A DNA stretch of 64,000 bases from Streptomyces sp. SUK 48 (GTDB lineage Bacteria; Actinomycetota; Actinomycetes; Streptomycetales; Streptomycetaceae). The translations under genes were made by a program, and so were the position numbers. Positions within the stretch are counted from its first letter, which is position 1. The number at the start of each line of letters is the position of its first letter. Shown piece by piece: positions 44,997 through 53,638 of the stretch. Location: contig NZ_CP045740.1 of NCBI RefSeq assembly GCF_009650765.1, positions 2,852,001-2,916,000 of the forward strand, given 5' to 3'. The notes under the pieces are model-generated. The model searched no databases, was not told the origin of the DNA, and saw nothing but the letters and a program-made list of their open reading frames with translations.

Positions 44997-46106
44997 TCAG
45001 CCCTCGTCCGCGCCCGCCTCGATCGCCTCCCCCACCTCCGCGACCCGCGCCCGCTCCTCCTCGGCGAAGCGCCGCGCGTCCAACTGGTCGGCCAGCTCCT
45101 CGTCCTGGGCCATCAGCTGCTCCAGATCGGTGTCGCCCAGCTCCAGCACGCCGAGATCGACGTACGCCCGCTGGAGCCGCTCGCCCCACAGGCCGATGTC
45201 CTTGACGCAGGGCACGATGCGGCTGAACAGCAGCTTGCGGAAGAGCCGGAGGAACTCGGTGTGCTCGGTGAGTTCCTCGGCCTCGGCGCGCGGGATGCCG
45301 AAGTTCTCCAGCACCTCCACCCCGCGCAGCCGGTCGCGCATCAGATAGCAGCCCTCGACGACGAACTCCTCGCGCTCGCGCAGTTCGGCGTCGGTGAGCT
45401 GCCGGTAGTGGTCGCGCAGCGCCATCCGGCCGAAGGCCACGTGCCGGGCCTCGTCCTGCATGACGTACGTGAGGATCTGCCGGGGCAGCGGCTTGTCGGT
45501 GGTGTCCCGGATCAGGCCGAAGGCGGCGAGCGCCAGCCCCTCGATGAGCACCTGCATGCCGAGGTAGGGCATGTCCCAGCGGCTGTCGCGCAGGGTGTCG
45601 CCCAGCAGCGACCGGAGGTTGTCGTTGATCGGATAGACGAGCCCGATCTTCTCCTTCAGGAACCGGCTGTAGATCTCGGCGTGCCGGGCCTCGTCCATGG
45701 TCTGGGTCGCGGAGTAGAACTTGGCGTCCAGGTCGGGCACCGACTCCACGATCCGGGCCGCGCAGATCATCGCGCCCTGCTCGCCGTGCAGGAACTGGCT
45801 GAACTGCCAGGAGGCGAAGTGCCGGCGCAGCTCGCCCCGGTCGCGCTCGCTCATCCGGTCCCAGTACGGCGTCCCGTACAGGGCCGTCGCCTCGTCGGGG
45901 GTGCCGAGCACGTCATGGGGATCGACCTCCAGATCCCAGTCGATGCGCCGGGTGGCGTCCCACTGCTTGTCCTTGCCCTTCTGGTACAGGGCCAGCAGCC
46001 GCTCGCGGCCGTCGTCGTACTCCCAGCTGAACCGGGCCGCGCCGGACGCGGGCACCTGCCAGGTGGGCTCTCCGGGTTCGTCGGCGTACAGGTCATGGGT
46101 GGACAT
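44997..46106 (-). CDS. Ferritin-like diiron protein
   Basis: The 369-residue helical protein has two carboxylate/His metal motifs, as in ferritin-like diiron oxidases: HGEQGA...DEARHAEIYSRF (about residues 85-130) and a second EGLALAAFG...QDEARHVAFG (about 180-215). The N-terminus reads SWEYDDGRERLLALYQKGKDKQW. It is transcribed divergently from a second diiron protein, 124 bases away, and both share the block LYGTP-x-W-x-RMSE, so they are paralogues. The reaction is unknown; oxygen-dependent oxidation of a small molecule is typical of the fold. ATG 46106 is preferred. Confidence 0.82.
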   Translation of the reverse strand: MSTHDLYADEPGEPTWQVPASGAARFSWEYDDGRERLLALYQKGKDKQWDATRRIDWDLEVDPHDVLGTPDEATALYGTPYWDRMSERDRGELRRHFASWQFSQFLHGEQGAMICAARIVESVPDLDAKFYSATQTMDEARHAEIYSRFLKEKIGLVYPINDNLRSLLGDTLRDSRWDMPYLGMQVLIEGLALAAFGLIRDTTDKPLPRQILTYVMQDEARHVAFGRMALRDHYRQLTDAELREREEFVVEGCYLMRDRLRGVEVLENFGIPRAEAEELTEHTEFLRLFRKLLFSRIVPCVKDIGLWGERLQRAYVDLGVLELGDTDLEQLMAQDEELADQLDARRFAEEERARVAEVGEAIEAGADEG

Positions 46107-46230
46107 ATCTCGCAGGCTCACACGTAGACGCGCGGTCAACAAGTCCTGCGCGGGGGATTGACGCCCTTGCTGACAGGCAGTCTCATAAGATACCGGACGA
46201 CATACCCCCGGGTGACGAGGTGAGGGAGCC

Positions 46231-47169
46231 ATGACGACCCTGACGGAAGCGGACGCGCTGAACGGCCTGCGCGACGCGCTCGGCCTGCTCAAGGACCGGG
46301 AGCAGGTGGCCGAACGGCTGCTGGTCTCCTCCGCCAAGCACTCCTTCGACCCCGACAAGGAGCTGGACTGGGACGCGCCCTTCGAGGAGGGCAAGTGGTA
46401 CTGGCCGCCCGAGCTGGTCTCGCTGTACGGCACGCCGATGTGGCAGCGGATGAGCGAGGAGCAGCGCATCCTGCTCTCCCAGCACGAGGCGGCGGCGCTG
46501 GCCTCGCTCGGCATCTGGTTCGAACTCATCCTGATGCAGCTGCTGGTGCGGCACATCTACGACAAGGCCGCCACGAGCGCGCATGTGCGCTACGCCCTCA
46601 CCGAGATCGAGGACGAGTGCCGCCACTCGAAGATGTTCGCGCGCCTGATCGAGCGTGGCGACACCCCCTGGTACCCGGTCAGCAGGGCGCACCTGAACCT
46701 GGGCCGCCTCTTCAAGACGATCTCCACCACCCCGGGCTCCTTCACGGCGACCCTGCTGGGCGAGGAGGTCCTGGACTGGATGCAGCGCCTGACCTTCCCC
46801 GACGAGCGGGTGCAGCCGCTGGTGCGGGGCGTGACGCGCATCCATGTGGTCGAGGAGGCGCGCCATGTCCGGTACGCGCGTGAGGAGTTGCGCCGCCAGA
46901 TGGTGACCGCCCCGCGCTGGTCCCAGGAGTTCACCCGGGTGACCTCCGGCGAGTTCGCCCGCGTCTTCTCCGTCGCCTTCGTCAACCCGGAGGTGTACAC
47001 CAACGTCGGCCTCGACCGGCGGGAGGCCATGGCCCAGGTCAAGGCCAGCGGCCACCGCCGCGAGATCATGCAGACCGGCGCGAAGCGGCTGACCGACTTC
47101 CTGGACGACATCGGCGTGCTGCGCGGGGTCGGGCGGCGGCTGTGGCAGTCGTCGGGGCTGCTGGCGTAG
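46231..47169 (+). CDS. AurF-like diiron oxygenase family protein
   Basis: The 312-residue protein has the two motifs of the AurF-like diiron family: EIEDECRHSKMFARLIERG and VVEEARHVRYAREEL, plus the shared N-terminal block LYGTPMWQRMSEEQRILLSQHEAAAL. AurF oxidises p-aminobenzoate to the nitro compound; relatives act on diverse amines. The start is ATG 46231 after a GAGGTGAGGGAG site. It is divergent from a paralogue, which suggests a common promoter region and perhaps joint action. It lies outside the SAM cluster and is probably a conserved chromosomal pair. It ends at a strong hairpin. Confidence 0.82.
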   Translation: MTTLTEADALNGLRDALGLLKDREQVAERLLVSSAKHSFDPDKELDWDAPFEEGKWYWPPELVSLYGTPMWQRMSEEQRILLSQHEAAALASLGIWFELILMQLLVRHIYDKAATSAHVRYALTEIEDECRHSKMFARLIERGDTPWYPVSRAHLNLGRLFKTISTTPGSFTATLLGEEVLDWMQRLTFPDERVQPLVRGVTRIHVVEEARHVRYAREELRRQMVTAPRWSQEFTRVTSGEFARVFSVAFVNPEVYTNVGLDRREAMAQVKASGHRREIMQTGAKRLTDFLDDIGVLRGVGRRLWQSSGLLA

Positions 47170-47178
47170 CCGGGCGCG

Positions 47179-47223
47179 CGAAGTCCCCGCCGACGGAACT
47201 CCGTTTGTCCGGCGGGGACTTCG
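47179..47223. terminator. Bidirectional terminator between convergent genes
   Basis: A perfect fourteen-base-pair stem (CGAAGTCCCCGCCG with CGGCGGGGACTTCG) encloses a 17-base loop that can itself fold (ACGG-AACT-CCGT). It sits 9 bases after the AurF-like gene and 15 bases before the end of the secreted-protein gene, so it serves both. Confidence 0.85.
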
Positions 47224-47238
47224 GCATCCCGGCGCCTC

Positions 47239-47835
47239 CTACTCGTGGGCGCTGAGCACACCGCCGTTGCTGAGCACGATGTACACGCCGTTGGCGTCGA
47301 GGCCCACGTCGTGCTGGTCCTTCGTCTCGATGGTGGCCGCCACCCCGTCGTGGCCGATGATCTGCGCGCGGTAGCGCAGCTCGCCGAACTTCGTCACCTT
47401 GACGGTCCAGCCGCCCGCGACCTTGAAGGTGCCAGGGCCCTGGTGGCCGCCGCCCATCCAGGCGTGCAGCTCACCGCCCAGGGTGAGCACGATGAACATG
47501 TCGTTGGCGTCGAGCCCGGCGTCGTGCCCGTTCGTGTCCAGGGTGGCCAGGACCGAGCCGCGGCTGACGATCTTGGCGCGGTAGCGCTGCTCACCGAGCC
47601 TGTAGATCTCGGCCGTGCTGCCGTCCGGCAGCTTCTGGGTGCGCTCCGGGGCCGGCTTCTTGGCCGCGGTGGCCGACACGGCGGCGCGGTGCGCGCCACC
47701 GGTGGCGGCCGACGTGGCGGCGTGCGCGGAGACCGCGGCCAGTGAGAGCGCCGCGGCGGCGGCGACGGCCACCAGGCCGGTGGTACGGACGGAACGAGTG
47801 GTACGGGCGGTGCGGCGCACCGTGCGAGCGGTCAT
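47239..47835 (-). CDS. Secreted protein with a duplicated beta-rich domain
   Basis: The 198-residue protein has an Arg-rich start and a signal peptide ending near AHA-ATSA. The mature part contains two copies of a module of about 55 residues: (Y/T)...ELRYRA(K/Q)I...VLATLDTNGHDAGLDANDMFIVLTLGGELHAW, and the second with AATIETKDQHDVGLDANGVYIVLSNGGVLSAHE. The matched GLDANxxxIVL(S/T)xGG block defines the duplication. Such repeats fold as small beta units in many exported actinobacterial proteins. Function is unknown. ATG 47835 is the last start consistent with a signal peptide. Confidence 0.75.
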   Translation of the reverse strand: MTARTVRRTARTTRSVRTTGLVAVAAAAALSLAAVSAHAATSAATGGAHRAAVSATAAKKPAPERTQKLPDGSTAEIYRLGEQRYRAKIVSRGSVLATLDTNGHDAGLDANDMFIVLTLGGELHAWMGGGHQGPGTFKVAGGWTVKVTKFGELRYRAQIIGHDGVAATIETKDQHDVGLDANGVYIVLSNGGVLSAHE

Positions 47836-47948
47836 GATCGAAATCCCCCTCGGGCATCGGGTGGTCATTGCCTACGCCCCATCAGATGACCTCGGCGCCC
47901 ACGCAGTTCACCCGGTTCTGTCCGCACTTGGTAACAACGCGCGAACCT

Positions 47949-48527
47949 CTAGCTCTCCTCGGTCGCGCCGGTGAAGGCGACGAGCGCGGCGACCCCCTCG
48001 ACGGCCAGGGCCTCGTCACGGGCGCCGGTGAACAGGGCCGCGTCGAGACGGCCGAGGTCCGTACCCGCCCCTTCGAGGACGGCGGAGCCCTCCAGGACGA
48101 CGACGAGCAGCGCGGGCGCCTCGGACGCGGCGGGCAGCGCCGTCCGCCCCCGTACGATCTCCACCCGCGCGCCGGCCCGGCCGCGCCGGGTCATCACGTT
48201 GAAGTCGACGAGCGGGCCGCCGAGCAGCCGGCAGTCGGTGGCCGCGTCCCCGGGGAAGGCGAAGGGGACGTACGGCTCGGCCACGGTGTGCGGGCTCCCG
48301 TCGACGGCCAGCACCATGCCGGGTCCTTCGACCAGGGTGATGACCCGGTCGACCCCCTCGAAGCGGGAGAACGGGCCGCCCCGGGCCACGTCGGCGAGAC
48401 TGACGCGCCAGGCGAAGCCGGCCATGTCCGCGCCCTCGGGGGCCGCCGCGATCTCCCGGGTCAGCCCGCCCCCGTTCTTCCACGGCGCCGCCGGACGTTC
48501 CCCGGCCCTCAGCACCCGCACCGTCAT
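47949..48527 (-). CDS. HutD/Ves family protein
   Basis: The 192-residue protein begins with the HutD motif PWKNGGGLTREIA (about 15-27), followed by FAWRVSLADVARGGPFSRFEGVDRVITLVEG and a DFNVMTRRG segment, the family's conserved blocks. HutD proteins are bicupins linked to histidine utilisation in some bacteria, with proposed binding of formylated intermediates. Here no hut genes are adjacent, so the role is open. ATG 48527 follows GAAGGAG. It is divergent from the TetR gene. Confidence 0.85.
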   Translation of the reverse strand: MTVRVLRAGERPAAPWKNGGGLTREIAAAPEGADMAGFAWRVSLADVARGGPFSRFEGVDRVITLVEGPGMVLAVDGSPHTVAEPYVPFAFPGDAATDCRLLGGPLVDFNVMTRRGRAGARVEIVRGRTALPAASEAPALLVVVLEGSAVLEGAGTDLGRLDAALFTGARDEALAVEGVAALVAFTGATEES

Positions 48528-48653
48528 CCCGTACTCCTTCTCGTCCGCTGTCCCCCCGTGTGTATCCGCGGACCGCCCCCGCTGTCGAGCGCGGCCATGA
48601 TCGGCCGACCGGCACCCGGCGCTCCCGGGGACCCGCGCGTTACGCTGCGTGTC

Positions 48654-49316
48654 ATGACCCCCCAGACCGCCACCACCCCCGCCTACCGCCGGCTCAGTGT
48701 CGAGGAGCGCCGGCGCCAGCTGCTCGACGCCGCGCTGACGCTGTTCGCGCACCGGGCGCCCGAGGACGTGTCGCTGGACGACGTGGCGGAGGCGGCCGGG
48801 GTGTCGCGGCCCCTGGTGTACCGGTACTTCCCCGGCGGCAAGCAGCAGCTGTACGAGGCCGCGCTGGGGTCGGCGGCGGACGAGCTGCGGCAGTGCTTCG
48901 ACGAGCCCCGCACCGGCTCCCCGCTGGCCCGGCTGACCCGTGCCCTCACCCGCTATCTGGCCTTCGTGGACGAGCACGACACCGGCTTCGCGGCGCTGCT
49001 GCGGGGCGGCAGCGTGGTGGAGACCTCGCGCACCACGGCCATCGTGGACGGGGTGCGGCGGGCCGCCGCCGAGCACATTCTCAGCCACCTCGGCGCCACC
49101 GACCCCGGGCCCCGGCTGCGGATGACCATCCGGATGTGGATCACGGCCGTCGAGGCGGCCTCCCTGATCTGGCTGGACGAGGACAAGCAGCCGCCCGCCG
49201 GTGAACTGCGGGACTGGCTGGTGGACCAGTTCGTCGCCACCCTCTCGGTCACCGCGGCCCGCGACGAGCAGACGGCCGCCCTCGTGGGCACCCTCGCGGC
49301 GGATGGCCGAGACTGA
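48654..49316 (+). CDS. TetR-family transcriptional regulator
   Basis: The 220-residue regulator has an N-terminal TetR helix-turn-helix (RRQLLDAALTLFAHRAPEDVSLDDVAEAAGVSRPLVYRYFPGGKQQLYEAAL, about 20-68) and a helical ligand domain with GFAALLRGGSVVETSRTTAIVDGVR. ATG 48654 is adopted. It overlaps the next small gene by 14 bases. The divergent HutD gene across 126 bases is the most likely target, possibly together with itself. The ligand is unknown. Confidence 0.9.
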   Translation: MTPQTATTPAYRRLSVEERRRQLLDAALTLFAHRAPEDVSLDDVAEAAGVSRPLVYRYFPGGKQQLYEAALGSAADELRQCFDEPRTGSPLARLTRALTRYLAFVDEHDTGFAALLRGGSVVETSRTTAIVDGVRRAAAEHILSHLGATDPGPRLRMTIRMWITAVEAASLIWLDEDKQPPAGELRDWLVDQFVATLSVTAARDEQTAALVGTLAADGRD

Positions 49317-49611
49317 GACCGTGAAGAGCCAGGACATCCCGTTCGAGGGCGGCCCCATGGACGGACGCGTACTGCCCGTCCTGCTCGGGCCGACCGGACA
49401 TCCCCCGAAGACGTACCGCATCCCCGTCCCCGAGCCGGACGACGGCCCGCCCACGGTGTACGTCTACCGGCGCGTGCCGCGCGGCCACAGCAGACGGCTC
49501 GGCCTGATCCAGGGCTGGAAGTACGTGTACGACCCCGACGACACCTCCGGCGGCCGCCTGCGCTGGCCCTGGTCGAGGCCGTCCGGCAAGCCGGGTGACA
49601 CCCAGGAGTGA
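49303..49611 (+). CDS. Small conserved Streptomyces protein of unknown function
   Basis: The 102-residue protein contains PFEGGPMDGRVLPVLLGPTGHPPKTYRIPVPEPD and RLGLIQGWKYVYDPD. The GGPMDG opening followed by a Tyr-rich C-terminus occurs in small actinobacterial proteins of unknown role. The start ATG 49303 lies within the 3' end of the TetR gene, so translation is coupled. Charged and without membrane segments, it is expected in the cytoplasm. No function can be proposed. Confidence 0.7.
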   Translation: MAETETVKSQDIPFEGGPMDGRVLPVLLGPTGHPPKTYRIPVPEPDDGPPTVYVYRRVPRGHSRRLGLIQGWKYVYDPDDTSGGRLRWPWSRPSGKPGDTQE

Positions 49612-49726
49612 CAGGGTTGCGCCGAACCGCGCACACGCGGCGCGCGTCCCGCAGGTATACGTCTGATTATCGGGGTCGGATAGGCGACGGCAATGCGCCT
49701 TCCCCTTCCGCACCCGAGGTGATGAC

Positions 49727-50749
49727 GTGTCAGGAAAGCTTGTGCGCCTGGCCTGTACGGCCACGGTGGCGACTCAGGCCGTCCTCGCGCCCGTGTCCGC
49801 CACCGCCGCGCCCGAGCCGCAGCGCTCCGTCTCCCAGCTGCTGACGGACCTGCAGAAGCTGTACCGCCAGACCGAGCAGGCCACCGAGAGCTACGACGCC
49901 ACCGCCGACCGGCTGGGGCGGCAGAAGTCCGAGGTGGCCCGCCTCGACAAGGAGCTGAGCCGGGCCCGGCGCGCCCTGGAGGCCGGCCGCGCCGACGCCG
50001 GCCGGCTGGCCCGCCAGCAGTACCAGGGCGCCTCCGGCGGCCTCGGCCCCTATGTCAGCCTGCTGTTCGCCCCGGATCCGCAGCGCGCGTTGGACGAGGG
50101 CCATGTGCTCGGCGAGCTGGCCCGCCAACGCGCCCGTACGGTCGACCGGTTGACCGGCGCCGAGCGGCACTCGGACGCCGTCGCCCGCACCGCCCGCAAG
50201 GCCCTCGACACCCAACGGGACCTCGCCGGACGGCAGAAGAAGCAGCGCGACGCCGTCCAGGCGAAACTCGCGGGCGTGGAGCGTCTCCTGGCCTCCCTCG
50301 ACCCGGACCAGCTGGCCGCCGTCGACCACCTCGAACAGCAGGGCGTCAGCGCGGCCCAGCGGGCCCTCGCCGGCTCGCTCTCCGACGACCGCCCGGCCTC
50401 CCCCCTGGGCGAACGCGCCGTCCGCTTCGCCCTGAAACAGGTCGGCAAGCCCTACGTCTGGGGCGCGCAGGGCCCCTCCTCCTACGACTGCTCCGGCCTG
50501 ACCTCCCAGGCATGGCAGCACGCGGGCACCCCGATCCCCCGCACCAGCCAGGAACAGTGGCGCCACCTGCGCCACATCACCCTGCGCCAACTGCGCCCCG
50601 GCGACCTGGTGATCTACTTCCCCGAGGCCACCCACGTGGCGATCTACGCCGGCGACGGCAAGGTCGTCCAGGCCCCGAGACCTGGCTCCACCATCAAGAT
50701 CTCCCCACTGGCGTCGAACCCGGTCCTGGGAGCCGTACGCCCGGGGTAG
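49727..50749 (+). CDS. NlpC/P60 peptidoglycan endopeptidase
   Basis: The 340-residue secreted enzyme has a signal peptide (to about residue 28), a long coiled-coil region (about 35-200, rich in Arg/Ala/Glu) and a C-terminal NlpC/P60 domain. The catalytic Cys lies in SSYDCSGLTSQAW (near 249), the His in ATHVAIYAGDG near 303, and the third polar residue shortly after. This is the RipA-like layout of D,L-endopeptidases that cut peptide stems; the coiled coil usually inhibits or recruits. GTG 49727 follows GAGG. No riboswitch-like leader was found in the 115 bases upstream. Confidence 0.9.
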   Translation: MSGKLVRLACTATVATQAVLAPVSATAAPEPQRSVSQLLTDLQKLYRQTEQATESYDATADRLGRQKSEVARLDKELSRARRALEAGRADAGRLARQQYQGASGGLGPYVSLLFAPDPQRALDEGHVLGELARQRARTVDRLTGAERHSDAVARTARKALDTQRDLAGRQKKQRDAVQAKLAGVERLLASLDPDQLAAVDHLEQQGVSAAQRALAGSLSDDRPASPLGERAVRFALKQVGKPYVWGAQGPSSYDCSGLTSQAWQHAGTPIPRTSQEQWRHLRHITLRQLRPGDLVIYFPEATHVAIYAGDGKVVQAPRPGSTIKISPLASNPVLGAVRPG

Positions 50750-50759
50750 CGCCCTGCCG

Positions 50760-50820
50760 GGGGCGCGGGGAACCGCGCGACCAGCCACGGCGAACCCGCG
50801 GCCGCGCACACCCGCGCCCC
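50760..50820. terminator. Terminator hairpin in a Streptomyces-type intergenic repeat
   Basis: Arms GGGGCGCGG (50760-50768) and CCGCGCCCC (50812-50820) pair perfectly around a 43-base interior. The interior contains GGGGAACCGCGCGACCAGCC, which resembles a short extragenic element I recall from many Streptomyces genomes. It separates the convergent NlpC/P60 and flavoprotein genes and its last base touches the stop codon of the latter. Confidence 0.65.
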
Positions 50821-52073
50821 TAGGCCCCCGCCACAGCCGACAGGTACGCCTCCGCCTTCTCCGGTTCGAAGAAGAAGTTCTCGAAGTCGGCCGGGTTGTC
50901 GAACCCGTTGGCGAATCGATCCGCCACCGGCTGGAGCTGCCCGGCCGCGCCGATGAGGTTCAGGACGTGCTCCGGCGGCGGCGCCAGCATCGCGTTCGTC
51001 CACTTGGTGACGTGCCGCGCCGTCTGCCAGTACCGCTCGAACGTGCCCCGCATCCACTCCTCGTCGAACGGCTGCTCCCCGCGCTCCAGGATCGACGCGA
51101 GGTAGGAAGCCGCGCACTTGGACGCGGAGTTGGAGCCCTGGCCGGTGATCGGGTCGTTGGCGACGACCACGTCGGCGACGCCGAGCACCAGGCCGCCCGA
51201 GGGCAGCCGGCCGATCGGGTTGCGCACGGTCGGCGCGTACCGCCCGGCCAGCGTGCCACCGGCGTCGGTGAGTTCGACCTTCGTCGCCCGCGCGTACTCC
51301 CAGGGCGTGAACTTCTCCATGAGTTCCAGGGTCAGGGAGAGATGCTCGGCCGGGTCCTTGACGCCCTTGAAGACGTCGAGCGGACCGCCCGGAATTCCCT
51401 CCCAGAACAGGATGTCGGCGCGCCCGGAGACGGTGTACGTCGGCATCACGAACAGCTCGCCGACGCCCGGCACCAGGTTGCAGCGCACCGCGTCGAACTC
51501 CGGGTGCTCGGGGCGCGGGCCGAGCCCGTGCACGTACGCCACCGCGAGCGCGCGCTGCGGCTCGCTGTACGCGGAGCGCGCGGCGTCGCGGCCGAACATG
51601 GACACCAGCTCGCCCTTGCCGGCCGCGACCAGCACCAGATCGTAGGTGCGCGAGAAGTAGTCGAGGTCGCCCACCGCCGCGCCGTGGATGACCAGTTGGC
51701 CGCCGCGCTGGGCGAAGGTCTCCATCCAGCCGGCCATCTTCACGCGCTGGTCGACGGACTGGGCGTAGCCGTCGAGCCTGCCGACCCAGTCGATCGCGCG
51801 CTGGGTGGGGCCGGGGTCGTGCGAGCCGGGGGCGGCGACCGAGACGCCGAGGCCCTGGATCTTCGGGGCCTGGGACTCCCAGAAGTTCAGCTGGAGGTCG
51901 CGCTCGTGCTGGAGCGCGGTGTGGAACATGCACTGCGTCGACATGACGCGGCCGGACCGGATCTCGTCCGCGGTCCGGTTCGACATCAGGGTGACCTCGT
52001 AGCCGTGCGACTGAAGGCCGAGGGCGATCTGGAGGCCGGACTGGCCGGCTCCGACGACGAGTATCTTGCGCAT
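50820..52073 (-). CDS. Styrene-monooxygenase-like FAD-dependent oxygenase
   Basis: The 417-residue flavoprotein opens with the FAD motif ILVVGAGQSGLQIALGL and resembles the StyA oxygenase family: TQCMFHTALQHERDLQLNFWE after the first domain, FWEGIPGGPLDVF in the substrate domain and VVVANDPITGQGSNSASKCAASY at the FAD-binding C-terminal part. StyA enzymes need a separate flavin reductase, not found nearby. It lies 23 bases after the conservon GTPase gene on the same strand, so it is likely its output enzyme, as cytochrome P450 genes follow other conservons. ATG 52073 is adopted. Confidence 0.87.
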   Translation of the reverse strand: MRKILVVGAGQSGLQIALGLQSHGYEVTLMSNRTADEIRSGRVMSTQCMFHTALQHERDLQLNFWESQAPKIQGLGVSVAAPGSHDPGPTQRAIDWVGRLDGYAQSVDQRVKMAGWMETFAQRGGQLVIHGAAVGDLDYFSRTYDLVLVAAGKGELVSMFGRDAARSAYSEPQRALAVAYVHGLGPRPEHPEFDAVRCNLVPGVGELFVMPTYTVSGRADILFWEGIPGGPLDVFKGVKDPAEHLSLTLELMEKFTPWEYARATKVELTDAGGTLAGRYAPTVRNPIGRLPSGGLVLGVADVVVANDPITGQGSNSASKCAASYLASILERGEQPFDEEWMRGTFERYWQTARHVTKWTNAMLAPPPEHVLNLIGAAGQLQPVADRFANGFDNPADFENFFFEPEKAEAYLSAVAGA

Positions 52074-52096
52074 GCGGGTGGTGGCTCCTTACAGGA

Positions 52097-52756
52097 CTAC
52101 TCGGGGGTTTCGTCCAGCGCGTGACCGACCAGGGCCAGAAGGGTCTCGATGGCCGAAATCCGCTGGCGCGCATCCATGATCATGACAGGGATGTGCGCGG
52201 GTATCGTCAGCGCCTCCCGTACGTCCTCGATGTCGAACCGCTCGCTGCCGTCGAAGTGGTTGACCGCGACGACGTACGGCAGTCCGCAGCTCTCGAAGTA
52301 GTCCAGGGCGGGGAAGCAGTCCTTCAGGCGGCGGGTGTCGGCCAGCACGACGGCGCCGATCGCGCCGCGCACCAGGTCGTCCCACATGAACCAGAACCGC
52401 TGCTGACCCGGCGTGCCGAACAGATAGAGCACCAGGTCGTCGTCGAGCGTGATGCGGCCGAAGTCCATGGCCACGGTCGTGGTGACCTTGTCCGGGGTGC
52501 CGGACAGGTCGTCGGTGCCCTCGCTCGCCTGGGTCATCAGCGCCTCGGTCTGCAGCGGCGTGATCTCCGAGACGGCCGTGACCAGTGTGGTCTTGCCGAC
52601 GCCGAAGCCGCCCGCCACCACGATCTTCGTCGCGATGGGGGCCCGCGTCCGGTCCGTCTGCCAGACCTTCAGATCCTCGTCGGGCTCGGCGAAGCCGGCG
52701 ACGAGGGGGGCGGCGCCTCCCACGGAGGCGGTGGCGTCAGAGACGGCGGAGTCCAC
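52097..52756 (-). CDS. cvnD: Conservon small GTPase (CvnD)
   Basis: The 219-residue Ras-like GTPase has a disordered N-terminus, then P-loop GGFGVGKTT (about 49-57), a switch region ending in DKVTTTVAMDFG, G3 LFGTPGQQRF and the NHFD guanine-specificity loop. Conservon GTPases are peripheral membrane proteins controlled by the sensor kinase through CvnB and CvnC. It overlaps cvnC by 20 bases and is followed by the flavoprotein gene. All family motifs are intact. Confidence 0.93.
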   Translation of the reverse strand: MDSAVSDATASVGGAAPLVAGFAEPDEDLKVWQTDRTRAPIATKIVVAGGFGVGKTTLVTAVSEITPLQTEALMTQASEGTDDLSGTPDKVTTTVAMDFGRITLDDDLVLYLFGTPGQQRFWFMWDDLVRGAIGAVVLADTRRLKDCFPALDYFESCGLPYVVAVNHFDGSERFDIEDVREALTIPAHIPVMIMDARQRISAIETLLALVGHALDETPE

Positions 52757-53150
52757 TCAGCACCCTTTCCAGCAGAGCGCGGTCCGGGCGGCCGGTGCCG
52801 TGACCGGTTCCGGTGCCGTACACACGGATCTTTCCCTGGTCCGCGAGGTCGCTGAGGAGTACGCGGACCACGCCGAGCGGCATCTTCAGCAGCGCGGCGA
52901 TCTCGGCCACCGTGCGCATACGGCGGCACAGTTCGACGATGGCCCGCATCTCCGGCATGACACCGGCGAGCGAGCCCTTCGTCAGTTCCCTGCGCTCCTC
53001 GGGCGCCTCGATGGCCGCGGTGCTGGCCACGAAGGTCTCCACGAGGAGGACGTGCCCGAAGCGGGTGCGGCCGCCGGTGAGTGAGTAGGGGCGCACGCGG
53101 GCGGGTTTGCGCTCGCCGCCGCGCACCGGGAGCTTCGGTGTGCCGCTCAT
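52737..53150 (-). CDS. cvnC: Conservon DUF742 protein (CvnC)
   Basis: The 137-residue DUF742 protein has the family blocks RPYSLTGGRTRFGHVLLVETFVAST, then PEMRAIVELCRRMRTVAEIAALLKMPLGVVRVLLSDLADQGKIRVY, a winged-helix-like C-terminus. In conservons it interacts with CvnB and CvnD. Its start overlaps the roadblock stop by four bases (ATGA type). A basic N-terminus may bind membrane or DNA. Confidence 0.92.
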   Translation of the reverse strand: MSGTPKLPVRGGERKPARVRPYSLTGGRTRFGHVLLVETFVASTAAIEAPEERRELTKGSLAGVMPEMRAIVELCRRMRTVAEIAALLKMPLGVVRVLLSDLADQGKIRVYGTGTGHGTGRPDRALLERVLSGLRRL

Positions 53151-53638
53151 CGGGCGCTCCCCGCCGACTCCAGGGACTTGCGCAGCTCGCTGCGGAGTTC
53201 CGGGGTGAGGACGTGGCCGGCGCGGCCGACGAACAGCGCCATGTGGTAGGCCACCACGCTCATGTCACACTCGGCGGAGCCGTGCACGCCGAGCAGCGAG
53301 CCGTCGCTGATGGACATCACGAACAGGCTGCCCTCCTCCATGGCGACCATGGTGTGCTTGACCCCGCCGAACGTCATCAGCTTGGCGGCGCCGACGGTCA
53401 GGCTGCCGATGCCGGAGACGATGGTGGCGAGGTCGGCGGAGGAGCCGCGGGGGCCCTTGCCGGGACGGGCCTGGCGGGACTGCGCCGTGTGGCCCGGGTC
53501 GGACGACAGCAGCAGCAGACCGTCCGAGGAGACCACGGCGACGGACTGGATGCCGGGGACCTCCTCGACCAGGTTGGTCAGCAGCCAGTGCAGATTGCGG
53601 GCCTCCGTGCTCAGCCCGAAGGTACTGGGAGCGGTCAA
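53147..53638 (-). CDS. cvnB: Conservon roadblock/LC7 protein (CvnB)
   Basis: The 163-residue roadblock/LC7 protein (NLHWLLTNLVEEVPGIQSVAVVSSDGLLLLSS, then GSLFVMSISDGSLLGVHGSAECDMSVVAYHMALFVGRAGHVL) belongs to the MglB-like regulators of small GTPases. It starts four bases before the kinase stop (ATGA overlap). It probably links the kinase domain of CvnA to the GTPase. Confidence 0.93.
   Translation of the reverse strand: MTAPSTFGLSTEARNLHWLLTNLVEEVPGIQSVAVVSSDGLLLLSSDPGHTAQSRQARPGKGPRGSSADLATIVSGIGSLTVGAAKLMTFGGVKHTMVAMEEGSLFVMSISDGSLLGVHGSAECDMSVVAYHMALFVGRAGHVLTPELRSELRKSLESAGSAR

Noticed and set aside
49612..49726. A ydaO-type c-di-AMP riboswitch before the NlpC/P60 gene
   Set aside because: The space is only 115 bases and the conserved riboswitch blocks are not seen.
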